This document shows, one piece after another, positions 18,541-26,295 of a stretch of 64,000 nucleotides of DNA (positions are counted from its first letter, which is position 1; each line of letters opens with the position of its first letter). Origin of the DNA: Robertmurraya sp. FSL R5-0851 (GTDB taxonomy: Bacteria > Bacillota > Bacilli > Bacillales > Cytobacillaceae). Below the pieces are notes generated by a model. It worked only from the letters and a program-made list of their open reading frames with translations, made no database searches and was not told the origin of the DNA. The stretch covers positions 3,763,001-3,827,000 of the forward strand of contig NZ_JBBOOE010000001.1 of assembly GCF_038002965.1 (NCBI RefSeq), read 5' to 3'. Position numbers and translations under genes: made by a program.

Positions 18541-18725
18541 AGTGCACCTCTTCTATTATTACTTTGTTTTCCTAAATGAAATATCGACAAAATTTGTGAT
18601 ACCTTTAGCTGAAAAACACACCGGCTATAAATAAATTTTTTCCCTCTGTAAAGCCTTCCCCTCTTCTTTTCATTTGTTTGATTCCATATATTGATAGTAA
18701 TTAGGTTTTCTACAGGGGGTTCGAT

Positions 18726-19664
18726 ATGAACGATAAAATTGTCATCATTACAGGGGCAAATTCGGGGATTGGCAAAGCAGCTGCATTAAAATTTGCGACA
18801 GAAGGATATCGAGTAATCATGGCTTGCCGCAATTTGGAGATTAGTGCAGCCGTACAAAAAGAAATCATTCACACGACCAAAAATAACCATGTAGATTTGT
18901 TGAAGCTTGATACTTCTTCTTTTGATTCTATTCGTACTTTTTGTGCAGCTTTTAAAGATACATACCCACACTTGGACATCTTAATCAATAATGCAGCCTA
19001 CTTAAACCATGGTGAAAAAGAGTATAAACTTAGTCCTGAGCATATCGAATTGTCTTTCGCTACGAATACATTCGGTCCTTTTTTACTGACTCGTTTATTA
19101 GCTGATCATTTGGCAAAATCACAGGATCCTAGGGTACTCAATGCCTGTACAACAAACATCAAAAACTTTTTCAACCCTAATAGGAAAATCGAGTTTGATA
19201 ATTTGCGAGGAGAAATGCGCGGCACTCGCTCGTATAGTGTTTATAAAATGTACGGGGACTCGAAAATGGCCCTGCTGATGTTAACCATCAAAATGGCAGA
19301 AGAACTTAAAAGCCAGGGAATTAAAGTCAATGCCCTTCAAATTAACCGTGTAAAGCTATCAAAAGAGACGATTCATAAAATGAAGTCTTATTGGAGAATA
19401 CTTGCCTGGACACAAAATCTCACTAATCCTTTACCATCGGGCATGGCCGATAATTACTTCCACATTTGCACCTCAGAAGAATTCAAGAATGTTACCGGCC
19501 AACTGATCAACCATAAGAGAGAAATTGTTGAACCATCTACAACAGAAAAAGGCTTCACACAAGTAAAGAATATACTTGGTTCAAGCAGATATCCCAGATA
19601 TGCCACAAATCCTCAAAATGTGGAACAAATATGGAGCTTGAGCACCACGCTCACGGAAGAATAA
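18726..19664 (+). CDS. Short-chain dehydrogenase/reductase (SDR)
   Basis: 312 residues. The cofactor motif TGANSGIG (9-16) and NNAA (88-91) are present, as is the catalytic pair Y176-x-x-x-K180 in YGDSK. The position of the usual catalytic serine reads NACTTN, so Thr may stand in. Length and an active-site layout like retinol dehydrogenase/WW-domain oxidoreductases suggest a lipophilic alcohol or ketone substrate, unproven. GGGGG precedes the ATG. It converges on an MFS gene across a shared terminator. Confidence 0.85.
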   Translation: MNDKIVIITGANSGIGKAAALKFATEGYRVIMACRNLEISAAVQKEIIHTTKNNHVDLLKLDTSSFDSIRTFCAAFKDTYPHLDILINNAAYLNHGEKEYKLSPEHIELSFATNTFGPFLLTRLLADHLAKSQDPRVLNACTTNIKNFFNPNRKIEFDNLRGEMRGTRSYSVYKMYGDSKMALLMLTIKMAEELKSQGIKVNALQINRVKLSKETIHKMKSYWRILAWTQNLTNPLPSGMADNYFHICTSEEFKNVTGQLINHKREIVEPSTTEKGFTQVKNILGSSRYPRYATNPQNVEQIWSLSTTLTEE

Positions 19665-19669
19665 AAATA

Positions 19670-19699
19670 GGGTTCATGCGTATCTTTTAGCATGAACCC
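19670..19699. terminator. Bidirectional terminator between SDR and MFS genes
   Basis: GGGTTCATGC / GCATGAACCC forms a perfect 10-bp stem with a 10-nt loop; T-rich on the plus side (TTCCTTTT) and TATTTTT on the minus side. Confidence 0.85.
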
Positions 19700-19705
19700 T
19701 TCCTT

Positions 19706-20971
19706 TTATCCAGCCTTTTTTACAGACTTTATTAGAGCTTGAGATTTTAATTTATGAATATCCTCACGAATGAATAGAGAAAGAACGAGTGCAATTACAA
19801 ATAATCCCGAAAAGAAGGATAAGCTCCCTGCATAGCTTCCGGTCGTATCCTTAATCCAAGCGGCAAACAGTGGACCTGCCAAACCAGCAGCAGCCCATGC
19901 AGTTAAAATATACCCATGAATCGCACCTAACTGCTTTGTTCCAAATAGGTCGCCGATATAAGCAGGAATCGAAGCGAAGCCCCCACCATAACAAGTATAA
20001 ACAACGATCAGCATACCCATAAACAACCATTGAATCGACACTTGCGGTAAGAAAAAGAAGATAACGATTTGCAGTACAAAGAATGCGGTATACGTGTTAG
20101 GTCTCCCAATATAATCGGATAAAGAAGCCCAGCCAATTCGTCCGAGACCATTAAAGATTCCAATCGCACCAACTAACGCAGCAGCTGTGGCCATATCAAT
20201 CCCAATTGCTTCCATCGCTAACGGCTTGGCCACTGCTAAAATCGCAATTCCACAGGTAATGTTAATGAATAACATGAACCATAAATACCAGAAGCGCTTG
20301 GTCTTAACAGCTTGATTGGCTGTTAATTGTGATAAATCCAACGTAGCCTTAGCTTTTCCAGTAGCAATCTTCTCTTTAAACCCCTCTGGCAACCAGCCTT
20401 CTTCTGGTTTTTCAAGATATAAAGAAGAGACCACCATGATGAGAAAATAAGAGATTCCTAGAATATAAAAGGTGTTAGCCACTCCAACAGAGGTGATTAA
20501 TGAGTTCATGATCGGGCTAGCAATCGCTGCTGCAAAGCCAAATCCCATAATAGCTAAACCTGTTGCTAGACCTCTTCTATCAGGAAACCATTTTACGAGA
20601 GTGGATACAGGAGCAATATAACCAACTCCAAGCCCAATTCCTCCAAGAGCCCCATAAAAGAAGTACAACATGAACTTGGATTCCATATCAATAGCAAACC
20701 CTGCCCCTGTCATCCCCATTCCGAAGAATACCGCTGCTAGTAACCCAGCTTTTTTCGGTCCGTATTTCTCTACAAAATGTCCTAAAAAGGCCGCAGATAA
20801 TCCTAAAAATAAAATAGCAATACTAAAGGTTAAAGCCACCTCAGAATCAGACCAACCAAACATCTCTTTTAACGGCGCAGTAAAGTTACTCCATGCATAA
20901 ACGGAGCCAATCGAAATATGAATCCCCACTGCTGATAATGCGATCAACCACCTGTTCTTCCTCACTAACAT
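19706..20971 (-). CDS. MFS transporter, oxalate:formate antiporter (OFA) type
   Basis: 421 residues, twelve membrane spans. The N-terminus NRWLIALSAVGIHISIGSVYAWSNF (about 6-30) is the signature of OFA family transporters (OxlT, YhjX), which move small carboxylates. GHFVEKYGPKKAG is the loop 2-3 motif and WFPDRRGLATGLA the typical loop 4-5 motif. AAGGAG lies only 2 nt from the ATG, so a GTG two codons later (8 nt) may be the real start. The neighbours do not identify the substrate. Confidence 0.87.
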   Translation of the reverse strand: MLVRKNRWLIALSAVGIHISIGSVYAWSNFTAPLKEMFGWSDSEVALTFSIAILFLGLSAAFLGHFVEKYGPKKAGLLAAVFFGMGMTGAGFAIDMESKFMLYFFYGALGGIGLGVGYIAPVSTLVKWFPDRRGLATGLAIMGFGFAAAIASPIMNSLITSVGVANTFYILGISYFLIMVVSSLYLEKPEEGWLPEGFKEKIATGKAKATLDLSQLTANQAVKTKRFWYLWFMLFINITCGIAILAVAKPLAMEAIGIDMATAAALVGAIGIFNGLGRIGWASLSDYIGRPNTYTAFFVLQIVIFFFLPQVSIQWLFMGMLIVVYTCYGGGFASIPAYIGDLFGTKQLGAIHGYILTAWAAAGLAGPLFAAWIKDTTGSYAGSLSFFSGLFVIALVLSLFIREDIHKLKSQALIKSVKKAG

Positions 20972-21216
20972 CTCTCCTTATTAAATTCTAAAAACGTTAT
21001 GAATGGATCATAACGGATTTTGCTTATCTTAGGATTGAATCAACCGAAACACGAACATTAATAATATGCAAACTAAAAATATTCGTCTTTTAAAAGAATA
21101 AACCTACTTTACCATGTGAAAGTGAGGAAGACAATAGTAAATATGATATTTAATGTGGGAATAGTATTAATTTGAAGAATGAAAAATAGCTGTAAGCCTT
21201 TTAATAAGTGCTACAG

Positions 21217-22233
21217 CTACTGATGTTTATTGGAGGAAATAACAAGTGGTTTAGTTGGTCGTAGGGATTTAATCCAACTGTAAAATTCTCTCTTACTATG
21301 TGATAAGCTATCATAACTAAAAAAGGAATAGTCCACAAAATCCAGGTAGTTCTTTAACTGTTTCTTGTGTCCATTTCTAAACGCATTATAATCCCATAAG
21401 TTAGGTCTTTTAACAGGCAATGGTTTTACTTTTTGTAAATAAGGATGCTGTTGATAAACAATCGCAAGCGTACGGATCATTCGCTTTTGAGTCCGATGAT
21501 GCCTAGCCTGAACGAGCAATTGTATGTAATCCACTTGGTCTCCAACCTGATAAATCAGTTGAATGATATCTAGAAAGTGTTTCGGAGAATCCAGATTATG
21601 TCTCCATCCATGCAAGCAAATCATATAAAAGGTATGATAGTCTGATAGTTCTTTGATATATTGGTAGTTTCCTAAAGTCCTAGCTCCCTGCCAAAACTCT
21701 TCAATCGGAAGCTTGGAGGTATCATCCCTTAACAGGTTCCAATGTAACTCTATTATTAATGGAATTTTGGAGTTTGGAATTGGTTTACTGAAGCTGTAGT
21801 GAAAATGGCCTTCGATTGGTTTCTCATTAATTGTGAACCCCAAAGCTATAACTGTTGTTATTGCTTTCTCTAAATCCTTTGGGTGGATTAACAAATCTAT
21901 ATCTGATGTACATCTAGCTCCAATATGACCAAAGTACTTTTCAGCAAATAGTACGCCCTTTAAAGGAATAGCTGGGAGTTCAGCTTGATCAAAGCAATCC
22001 AACACTTTTATTAATTGGCTTTTGATAAAAAGAGATAAGAAGAGATTTTCTTCGTATTGCTCCTTCAAACGTTCTTGGAAAAATACAGGTGTTTGATTTA
22101 AAGTTCCTTGTTGCTTTAATAGGGAGTAAACTTGAGGAGCAACACCAAACTCCATGATTTCTTTTAACAGGGATTTATAATTATATGAATCTAGGGTTAC
22201 CTCTGATTCATACAAAGCCTGAATCCATTTCAC
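21217..22233 (-). CDS. Nucleotidyltransferase family protein (PF14907-type)
   Basis: 338 residues from a GTG behind GGAGAGGG. The motif AIPLKGVLFAEKYFG, followed by CTSDIDLLI (catalytic D-x-D near residues 113-115), and IELHWNLL mark the NTP_transf_5 fold. These proteins occur as 'N' enzymes in Bacillales lasso-peptide clusters of the paeninodin/pseudomycoidin kind, where they tailor the peptide, and in capsule loci. It is the last gene of a four-gene operon after an HPr-kinase-like protein, a PqqD-like protein and a peptidase. The substrate here is unknown. Confidence 0.82.
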   Translation of the reverse strand: MKWIQALYESEVTLDSYNYKSLLKEIMEFGVAPQVYSLLKQQGTLNQTPVFFQERLKEQYEENLFLSLFIKSQLIKVLDCFDQAELPAIPLKGVLFAEKYFGHIGARCTSDIDLLIHPKDLEKAITTVIALGFTINEKPIEGHFHYSFSKPIPNSKIPLIIELHWNLLRDDTSKLPIEEFWQGARTLGNYQYIKELSDYHTFYMICLHGWRHNLDSPKHFLDIIQLIYQVGDQVDYIQLLVQARHHRTQKRMIRTLAIVYQQHPYLQKVKPLPVKRPNLWDYNAFRNGHKKQLKNYLDFVDYSFFSYDSLSHSKREFYSWIKSLRPTKPLVISSNKHQ

Positions 22234-22310
22234 CTCTTTCCCTCTCCTTTATTCAGATGCTAGCTCAACTCTTGGTTTGAACTTTTTGCGACTAAACGTG
22301 TGGAAGTTCG

Positions 22311-22766
22311 TTATAATAAAACACTTCTTCTATTTAGATATCTTCTTAAGAAGTCAGTTAAAATGGGTTGATTCATAATTAACCATCCCCAGAGATGTAT
22401 TCTTAGTTGGTTTGGAAAAACTTTATGGTTTCCTTTATCAATATATTTGAGTGTACCAAGGATGTTTTCATTTCCGATTGGCTGGTCATAACTTGTATTT
22501 GTATCACCTTTGCAGAAGTATTGTAACTTACCGTCTTCATTTGCTTTGCTGTAGTAGTAGCGGTGAGCAACCAATTGACCGGATTCAGTCCAGAATAAAA
22601 TGACATCACCCTTCTTCAATTGATTACCATTACAAGGAACAAAGCGACAGATATCTCCATTTTGAATGGTCGGATACATACTATAACCTTGACTTGGAAG
22701 ATCTAACCACCCATCTTTTTGAATAGATTTTTGCAATAAAGAAACCGTATCGATATCAAACCTCAT
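22311..22766 (-). CDS. S24/S26 signal-peptidase-like protein (SipW/ER-type Ser-His)
   Basis: 151 residues. Ser29 in GYSMYPT is the nucleophile position; the general base position is His68 in LVAHRYY, as in ER-type (SipW-like) peptidases and unlike the Lys of ordinary SipS-type enzymes. KGDTN (86-90) and the following Asp94 are the conserved later boxes. Unlike SipW it has no obvious membrane anchor, so it may act in the cytosol on a small peptide. It overlaps the PqqD-like gene by 11 bp. Cleavage of a leader peptide is an inference from neighbours. Confidence 0.78.
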   Translation of the reverse strand: MRFDIDTVSLLQKSIQKDGWLDLPSQGYSMYPTIQNGDICRFVPCNGNQLKKGDVILFWTESGQLVAHRYYYSKANEDGKLQYFCKGDTNTSYDQPIGNENILGTLKYIDKGNHKVFPNQLRIHLWGWLIMNQPILTDFLRRYLNRRSVLL

Positions 22767-23022
22767 GGGTTAACAGTCCATATTGTAACAATTCATCCAA
22801 AAACTGCTCGATATCTTCTGTAGTAATATCCTCGACACTCGAATACTCTTCTTGAACCGCCTGCCTAATGGTTTCCGCCGTTTGCATTGATTCTAAAAGA
22901 GTCCAGCAGTATCCACCCACTTCATTCACTTTCGTAACGGTAAAATTGTCGGTATTTAGAATAATCCAATTTTCATCTAACTGAGTACAATCATATGCAC
23001 TCTTTTTTATATATTGCTTCAT
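22756..23022 (-). CDS. PqqD-like peptide-recognition protein
   Basis: 88 residues from the ATG at 23022, which forms a TAATG junction with the upstream kinase-like gene. It has the PqqD fold pattern: NWIILNTDNFTVTKVNEVGGYCW, a short helical middle, and DIEQFLDELLQYGLL at the end. PqqD domains bind leader peptides of ribosomally made modified peptides (RiPPs) and hand them to modifying enzymes. Its neighbours (kinase, peptidase, nucleotidyltransferase) fit such a role. No precursor peptide gene was found next to it. Confidence 0.82.
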   Translation of the reverse strand: MKQYIKKSAYDCTQLDENWIILNTDNFTVTKVNEVGGYCWTLLESMQTAETIRQAVQEEYSSVEDITTEDIEQFLDELLQYGLLTHEV

Positions 23023-23804
23023 TAAGAAATCAACTCCCAAAACGCATTATTCTTTTGGAAATGTAACTCGTAAACTGGAACTTGTTCAACAAGCACTTTT
23101 AATAGATTTAATACTTGCTTAGTCTCTTCTTTAGAATGAGACCAATAAAAAATCTTATTGACTAATTCGAGATACGCATCTGATTTTGCCATGAATTCTC
23201 TATTATTATGCGTTGCTTGGTGTAATAGTTGAATAGATGCTAGACAAGCAGGGAGCTCTCTTCCTGATGCTTCTAACTCACTTCGAAAAGGGGAGTTGAA
23301 CACCTTAATGCCCTCATTTGTAATCTTAACAATACTTGCCTCATCGGAGAGCAGCATCCTAGGGCTAGAAAGCTTTGCTACTGTCGACTTACCTGCACCT
23401 GAATGTCCAGTAAAAATGTGGGCTTTCTTATTATCCAATACACAGGAAGAATGGAGTAATAATCCCCAGTTGTGGTAGACAATGTAGGAACTGTATATAT
23501 TCATAAACGCATGTTTCAACGCTAATTCATCATGAACATAAATTGTCATTTCTTTATAATCTAATGTTGCTTTTATTAAATAATCCGTTCTACGAAAAGT
23601 GATGTATTTCGAGGATTTTGTAATATCAACTTCGTAGTCTAAAAATGGCTTTCCGTAGTTGTCAGCGATACTAATCTTCATATCCAACCTATTTGAAGAG
23701 ATAGTCGCATGAATAAAATATTTATCAATAAATTCCCCTACCCAATTGGACTCCCATTTCAAGTGGGTATAATGTTCAGCAATTAATACACATGTTTTGT
23801 TCAT
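23022..23804 (-). CDS. HPr-kinase-like P-loop protein (lasso kinase type)
   Basis: 260 residues. The Walker A motif GHSGAGKST (133-141) follows LLLHSSCVLDNKKAHIF, and LLSDEA (151-156) follows it; SPFRSE lies downstream. This is the HprK-like C-terminal kinase fold without the HPr-kinase N-terminal domain. Relatives phosphorylate the C-terminal serine of lasso-peptide precursors (paeninodin kinase PadeK). Here the gene heads a four-gene operon, with AAGGG 8 nt before the ATG, partly inside a small hairpin. A SinR-box palindrome lies 170 bp upstream. Target peptide unknown. Confidence 0.8.
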   Translation of the reverse strand: MNKTCVLIAEHYTHLKWESNWVGEFIDKYFIHATISSNRLDMKISIADNYGKPFLDYEVDITKSSKYITFRRTDYLIKATLDYKEMTIYVHDELALKHAFMNIYSSYIVYHNWGLLLHSSCVLDNKKAHIFTGHSGAGKSTVAKLSSPRMLLSDEASIVKITNEGIKVFNSPFRSELEASGRELPACLASIQLLHQATHNNREFMAKSDAYLELVNKIFYWSHSKEETKQVLNLLKVLVEQVPVYELHFQKNNAFWELIS

Positions 23805-23807
23805 GTT

Positions 23808-23847
23808 ATCAACCCTTAGAGGTTGAGATCAAAGGAGTAATCTTTGA
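23808..23847 (-). promoter_or_regulatory. Two leader hairpins before the HPr-kinase-like gene, one covering the ribosome binding site
   Basis: On the minus strand ATCAAAG/CTTTGAT (7 bp, 7-nt loop) is followed at once by CAACC/GGTTG around TCTAAG. The second stem contains part of the AAGGG ribosome binding site, so folding could limit translation. Confidence 0.45.
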
Positions 23848-23973
23848 TTTCCAACCATCCTATTTTTCTTAATACAGAACGACCAAAATGTAGTTATCCT
23901 AATCCATAATGAAAATACACTTCTTTTTCATATAAAAACATTGGATACTACGATTTATTTTATCTCTTCAATA

Positions 23974-23989
23974 GTTCTTTTTAAAGAAC
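23974..23989. promoter_or_regulatory. Inverted pair of SinR-type boxes upstream of the kinase/PqqD operon
   Basis: GTTCTTT-TT-AAAGAAC is a perfect inverted repeat of the SinR consensus GTTCTYT. The same boxes crowd the eps promoter at 61374-61499, and a SinR-like gene is at 47429-47767. Binding is predicted, not shown. Confidence 0.55.
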
Positions 23990-24044
23990 ATTTTTTCGAC
24001 ACTTTTCGCTATCACCATCACAATTTAATATTATGATGGTTTTC

Positions 24045-24485
24045 TTAGGTATGAGTAATTCTTTTCAGTAGGTTACCAAATCTAGATTGTCTTTTATGAT
24101 ATTTCTTTCGCGTAAAGTACCATAATGCCCAAACACCTATACCATTTTTCATTAAATCAACTAGAGAGAAGGAACGAAAGGGAATATAGTATTGATGTAG
24201 TTCATCAACGACTCCATAACCGAATGCGATAACAACTGCAAATAGTTCTTTTTTATATGATAGCTTTCCAAATACGAGGAAAGCCATCACTAAAAATAAA
24301 TATAGAAGACCAAATTCAAAAAGATGGGCTAACTCTAACCCAGCTCCTATAAGTAATAGAATGTTCATGTCGATTTGAGTGGAAAGCATATAGACAGATT
24401 CAGGATCGAAGTTGCTAGTTTGAATCCAAATTAGTGCCATATACACGATAGGGATAACAAGTAGGAGCAATCTTATAAAAAACAT
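24045..24485 (-). CDS. VanZ family membrane protein
   Basis: 146 residues with four membrane spans. IQTSNFDPES after the first span, a FEFGLLYLFL span, and DELHQYYIPFRSFSLVDLMKN (about residues 97-117) form the VanZ-like signature. GGAGG precedes the ATG. Biochemical role of the family is unsettled; VanZ itself gives low-level teicoplanin resistance. It is the last of three minus-strand genes after a methyltransferase and a phosphoesterase. Confidence 0.82.
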   Translation of the reverse strand: MFFIRLLLLVIPIVYMALIWIQTSNFDPESVYMLSTQIDMNILLLIGAGLELAHLFEFGLLYLFLVMAFLVFGKLSYKKELFAVVIAFGYGVVDELHQYYIPFRSFSLVDLMKNGIGVWALWYFTRKKYHKRQSRFGNLLKRITHT

Positions 24486-24512
24486 TTTGTACCTCCGATT
24501 ATTAGCACCCCA

Positions 24513-25229
24513 TCACAGTTTCCCCTGTAAGACAACCTTACTCATCATTTCTGCATTTGGGTATTCTACGTTCTTGTACTGCTCTACTACCTTATGGACA
24601 TCATAGCTCACTCGGACGTTCGAGGTTTGAATACTACCCTCATTAATTTCAACTATAGAATATGAAGCTTTATTTAGACCATCAAATGGAAGACCTACAC
24701 TTCCAATGTTTACTATACATTTTCCATTGATAAAACGTATGTATGGCTTGTGAATGTGAGCATAGATATACAAATCTTCCTCGCTGGTAACCAACTTTTC
24801 TAGGATCGTTTCGTCATTAGCTGTTGGGGGCACGACTTCGAAAAGACTGTCCGGAGTAGCATGGAAAGCATGGATTCGTATTCCTTCAACCTCAAGGTTC
24901 AACTGAGTTGGTAATGCTTTTAAGTAGTCGATACTTTCATCTGACAATTGGGAGACTATCCAATCTCTTTCTTTGTTCATTAGTTCAAGTACATGATCAG
25001 GGACCTCTCCCTGCTGAACACCACGTACTACCCATTCGTCAGCATTACCTTTGATTACATTACAATCGAGTGCTCGAACTAGGTCTAACGCACGCTGTGG
25101 TTCAGGTCCGCGATAGCAGATATCACCTAGAACTACGACTTTATCTACGTTTTTCTGTTGTATATCTTGTAGTACCGCATCCAATGCAATGGCGTTGCCG
25201 TGGATGTCGGAGATGAATGCTAGTTTCAT
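24513..25229 (-). CDS. Calcineurin-like metallophosphoesterase (YfcE/MJ0936-like)
   Basis: 238 residues with all metal-binding motifs: SDIHGN (7-12), GDICYRGPEP, GNADEW, HAFHATP and YAHIHKP, then VNIGSVGLP. This is the short one-domain phosphodiesterase type. Substrate cannot be inferred. AAGGAG lies 11 nt before the ATG. It lies between a methyltransferase gene (59-bp gap) and VanZ (27-bp gap) and is probably co-transcribed. Confidence 0.88.
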   Translation of the reverse strand: MKLAFISDIHGNAIALDAVLQDIQQKNVDKVVVLGDICYRGPEPQRALDLVRALDCNVIKGNADEWVVRGVQQGEVPDHVLELMNKERDWIVSQLSDESIDYLKALPTQLNLEVEGIRIHAFHATPDSLFEVVPPTANDETILEKLVTSEEDLYIYAHIHKPYIRFINGKCIVNIGSVGLPFDGLNKASYSIVEINEGSIQTSNVRVSYDVHKVVEQYKNVEYPNAEMMSKVVLQGKL

Positions 25230-25288
25230 TAATATAGACTCCTTATCATGTACTGCTAGTTATTTCCTTTAATTATACAAATTTATGA

Positions 25289-26083
25289 CTAGCCATTCAA
25301 TTTTACAAAAATACTCTTTTGAGGATTCGTATTTCTTCTTAATTCACTATTCCTATCAAAGACAGGAGTCAAATAATCATCCTGAACATGGTTACCTAAT
25401 GCTTGGTAGTTTGAGGCAAGCTTTGTATCTAAAAGTGAGTATTGTGTAAAGTGAACTACTAATAAACCATTAGGATTCAATAGATTATCAAGCTCAATAA
25501 TCTGTTTTTCAAATTTTTCAAAAGGGTAGATTTTGCTCAGATTAGTAATTCCTTTAGCAGCTACATCGTGCGGCTTCCTTTCCAACACTGCCATGCAAAA
25601 GATGGCATCGAATTTACCATGCTTTTGAATTTCACTAGGTGTGGAAAAAATAAAAGAAATCTTCTCATCTACCGGAAGCTTTCTGCATGTTTCAAGACTG
25701 CGCTTATTAATATCTGCACCAATTATTTGAGCAGTTGGGAAATAGCGTCGTAATGTTAGAACCTCTTCACCCGTTGAGCATCCATAGGAAAGAATCTTTA
25801 GATCTCCCTTACCTTCAAAATACTCTTGGCACGCTGAAAAAATTTTGGGATACCGATTCATAAAGGTTAGAGGGGTAGTTTGATGAACATTTTTATACTT
25901 AACCAATTGCAATAATAGAAGATAACGGTAGTCTTTGTCGTTAATAATTCTCTTTGAGATATGAAATGCACTCCATAACGCCGAAAGGAATTTAGTTCCT
26001 AGTTTAACAATCTTATTATGGGAGGTCTGGTGCCCCTTTACTAACTGTTTTGCTGTACTGATCAATGATTCCTTCGTATCCAT
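25289..26083 (-). CDS. Class I SAM-dependent methyltransferase (CheR-like core)
   Basis: 264 residues. The SAM-binding motif LSYGCSTGEEVLTLRRYFP followed by IGADIN lies near residues 98-126, and FDAIFCMAVLER is the motif-IV region. The GCSTGEE core resembles CheR-type enzymes but there is no CheR N-terminal domain. The substrate is unknown. It appears to be the first gene of a three-gene minus-strand set with the phosphoesterase and VanZ genes. Confidence 0.78.
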   Translation of the reverse strand: MDTKESLISTAKQLVKGHQTSHNKIVKLGTKFLSALWSAFHISKRIINDKDYRYLLLLQLVKYKNVHQTTPLTFMNRYPKIFSACQEYFEGKGDLKILSYGCSTGEEVLTLRRYFPTAQIIGADINKRSLETCRKLPVDEKISFIFSTPSEIQKHGKFDAIFCMAVLERKPHDVAAKGITNLSKIYPFEKFEKQIIELDNLLNPNGLLVVHFTQYSLLDTKLASNYQALGNHVQDDYLTPVFDRNSELRRNTNPQKSIFVKLNG

Positions 26084-26295
26084 ATTTACTAATCACCTAC
26101 CAAAAATTTATTAGTATCTTCGATATATTTTCTATATACAATATATCATTGTACACTATTGAGAACAATCTTTAAATATATAAAAATTCAAACATGTACA
26201 ACTAGCCTTTTTAAACAAGCTTAAGGAAGTTGTCCAAACAATGACTTAAATCCTTCCATAAGATATATAAAGAATGAAAAATGGAGGAGAAAGAA

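Noticed and set aside
22234..22310. RiPP precursor gene between the peptidase and nucleotidyltransferase genes
   Set aside because: The 77-bp gap has no frame with start, ribosome binding site and useful length.
24015..24041. Terminator in the gap after VanZ
   Set aside because: CCATCACAAT/ATTATGATGG has its T tract on the plus strand, where no gene is being read, and one mismatch; function unclear.
26084..26295. Promoter for the beta-helix gene
   Set aside because: TATATAAAG is present shortly before the start but no convincing -35 element was found at proper spacing, so no promoter is claimed.
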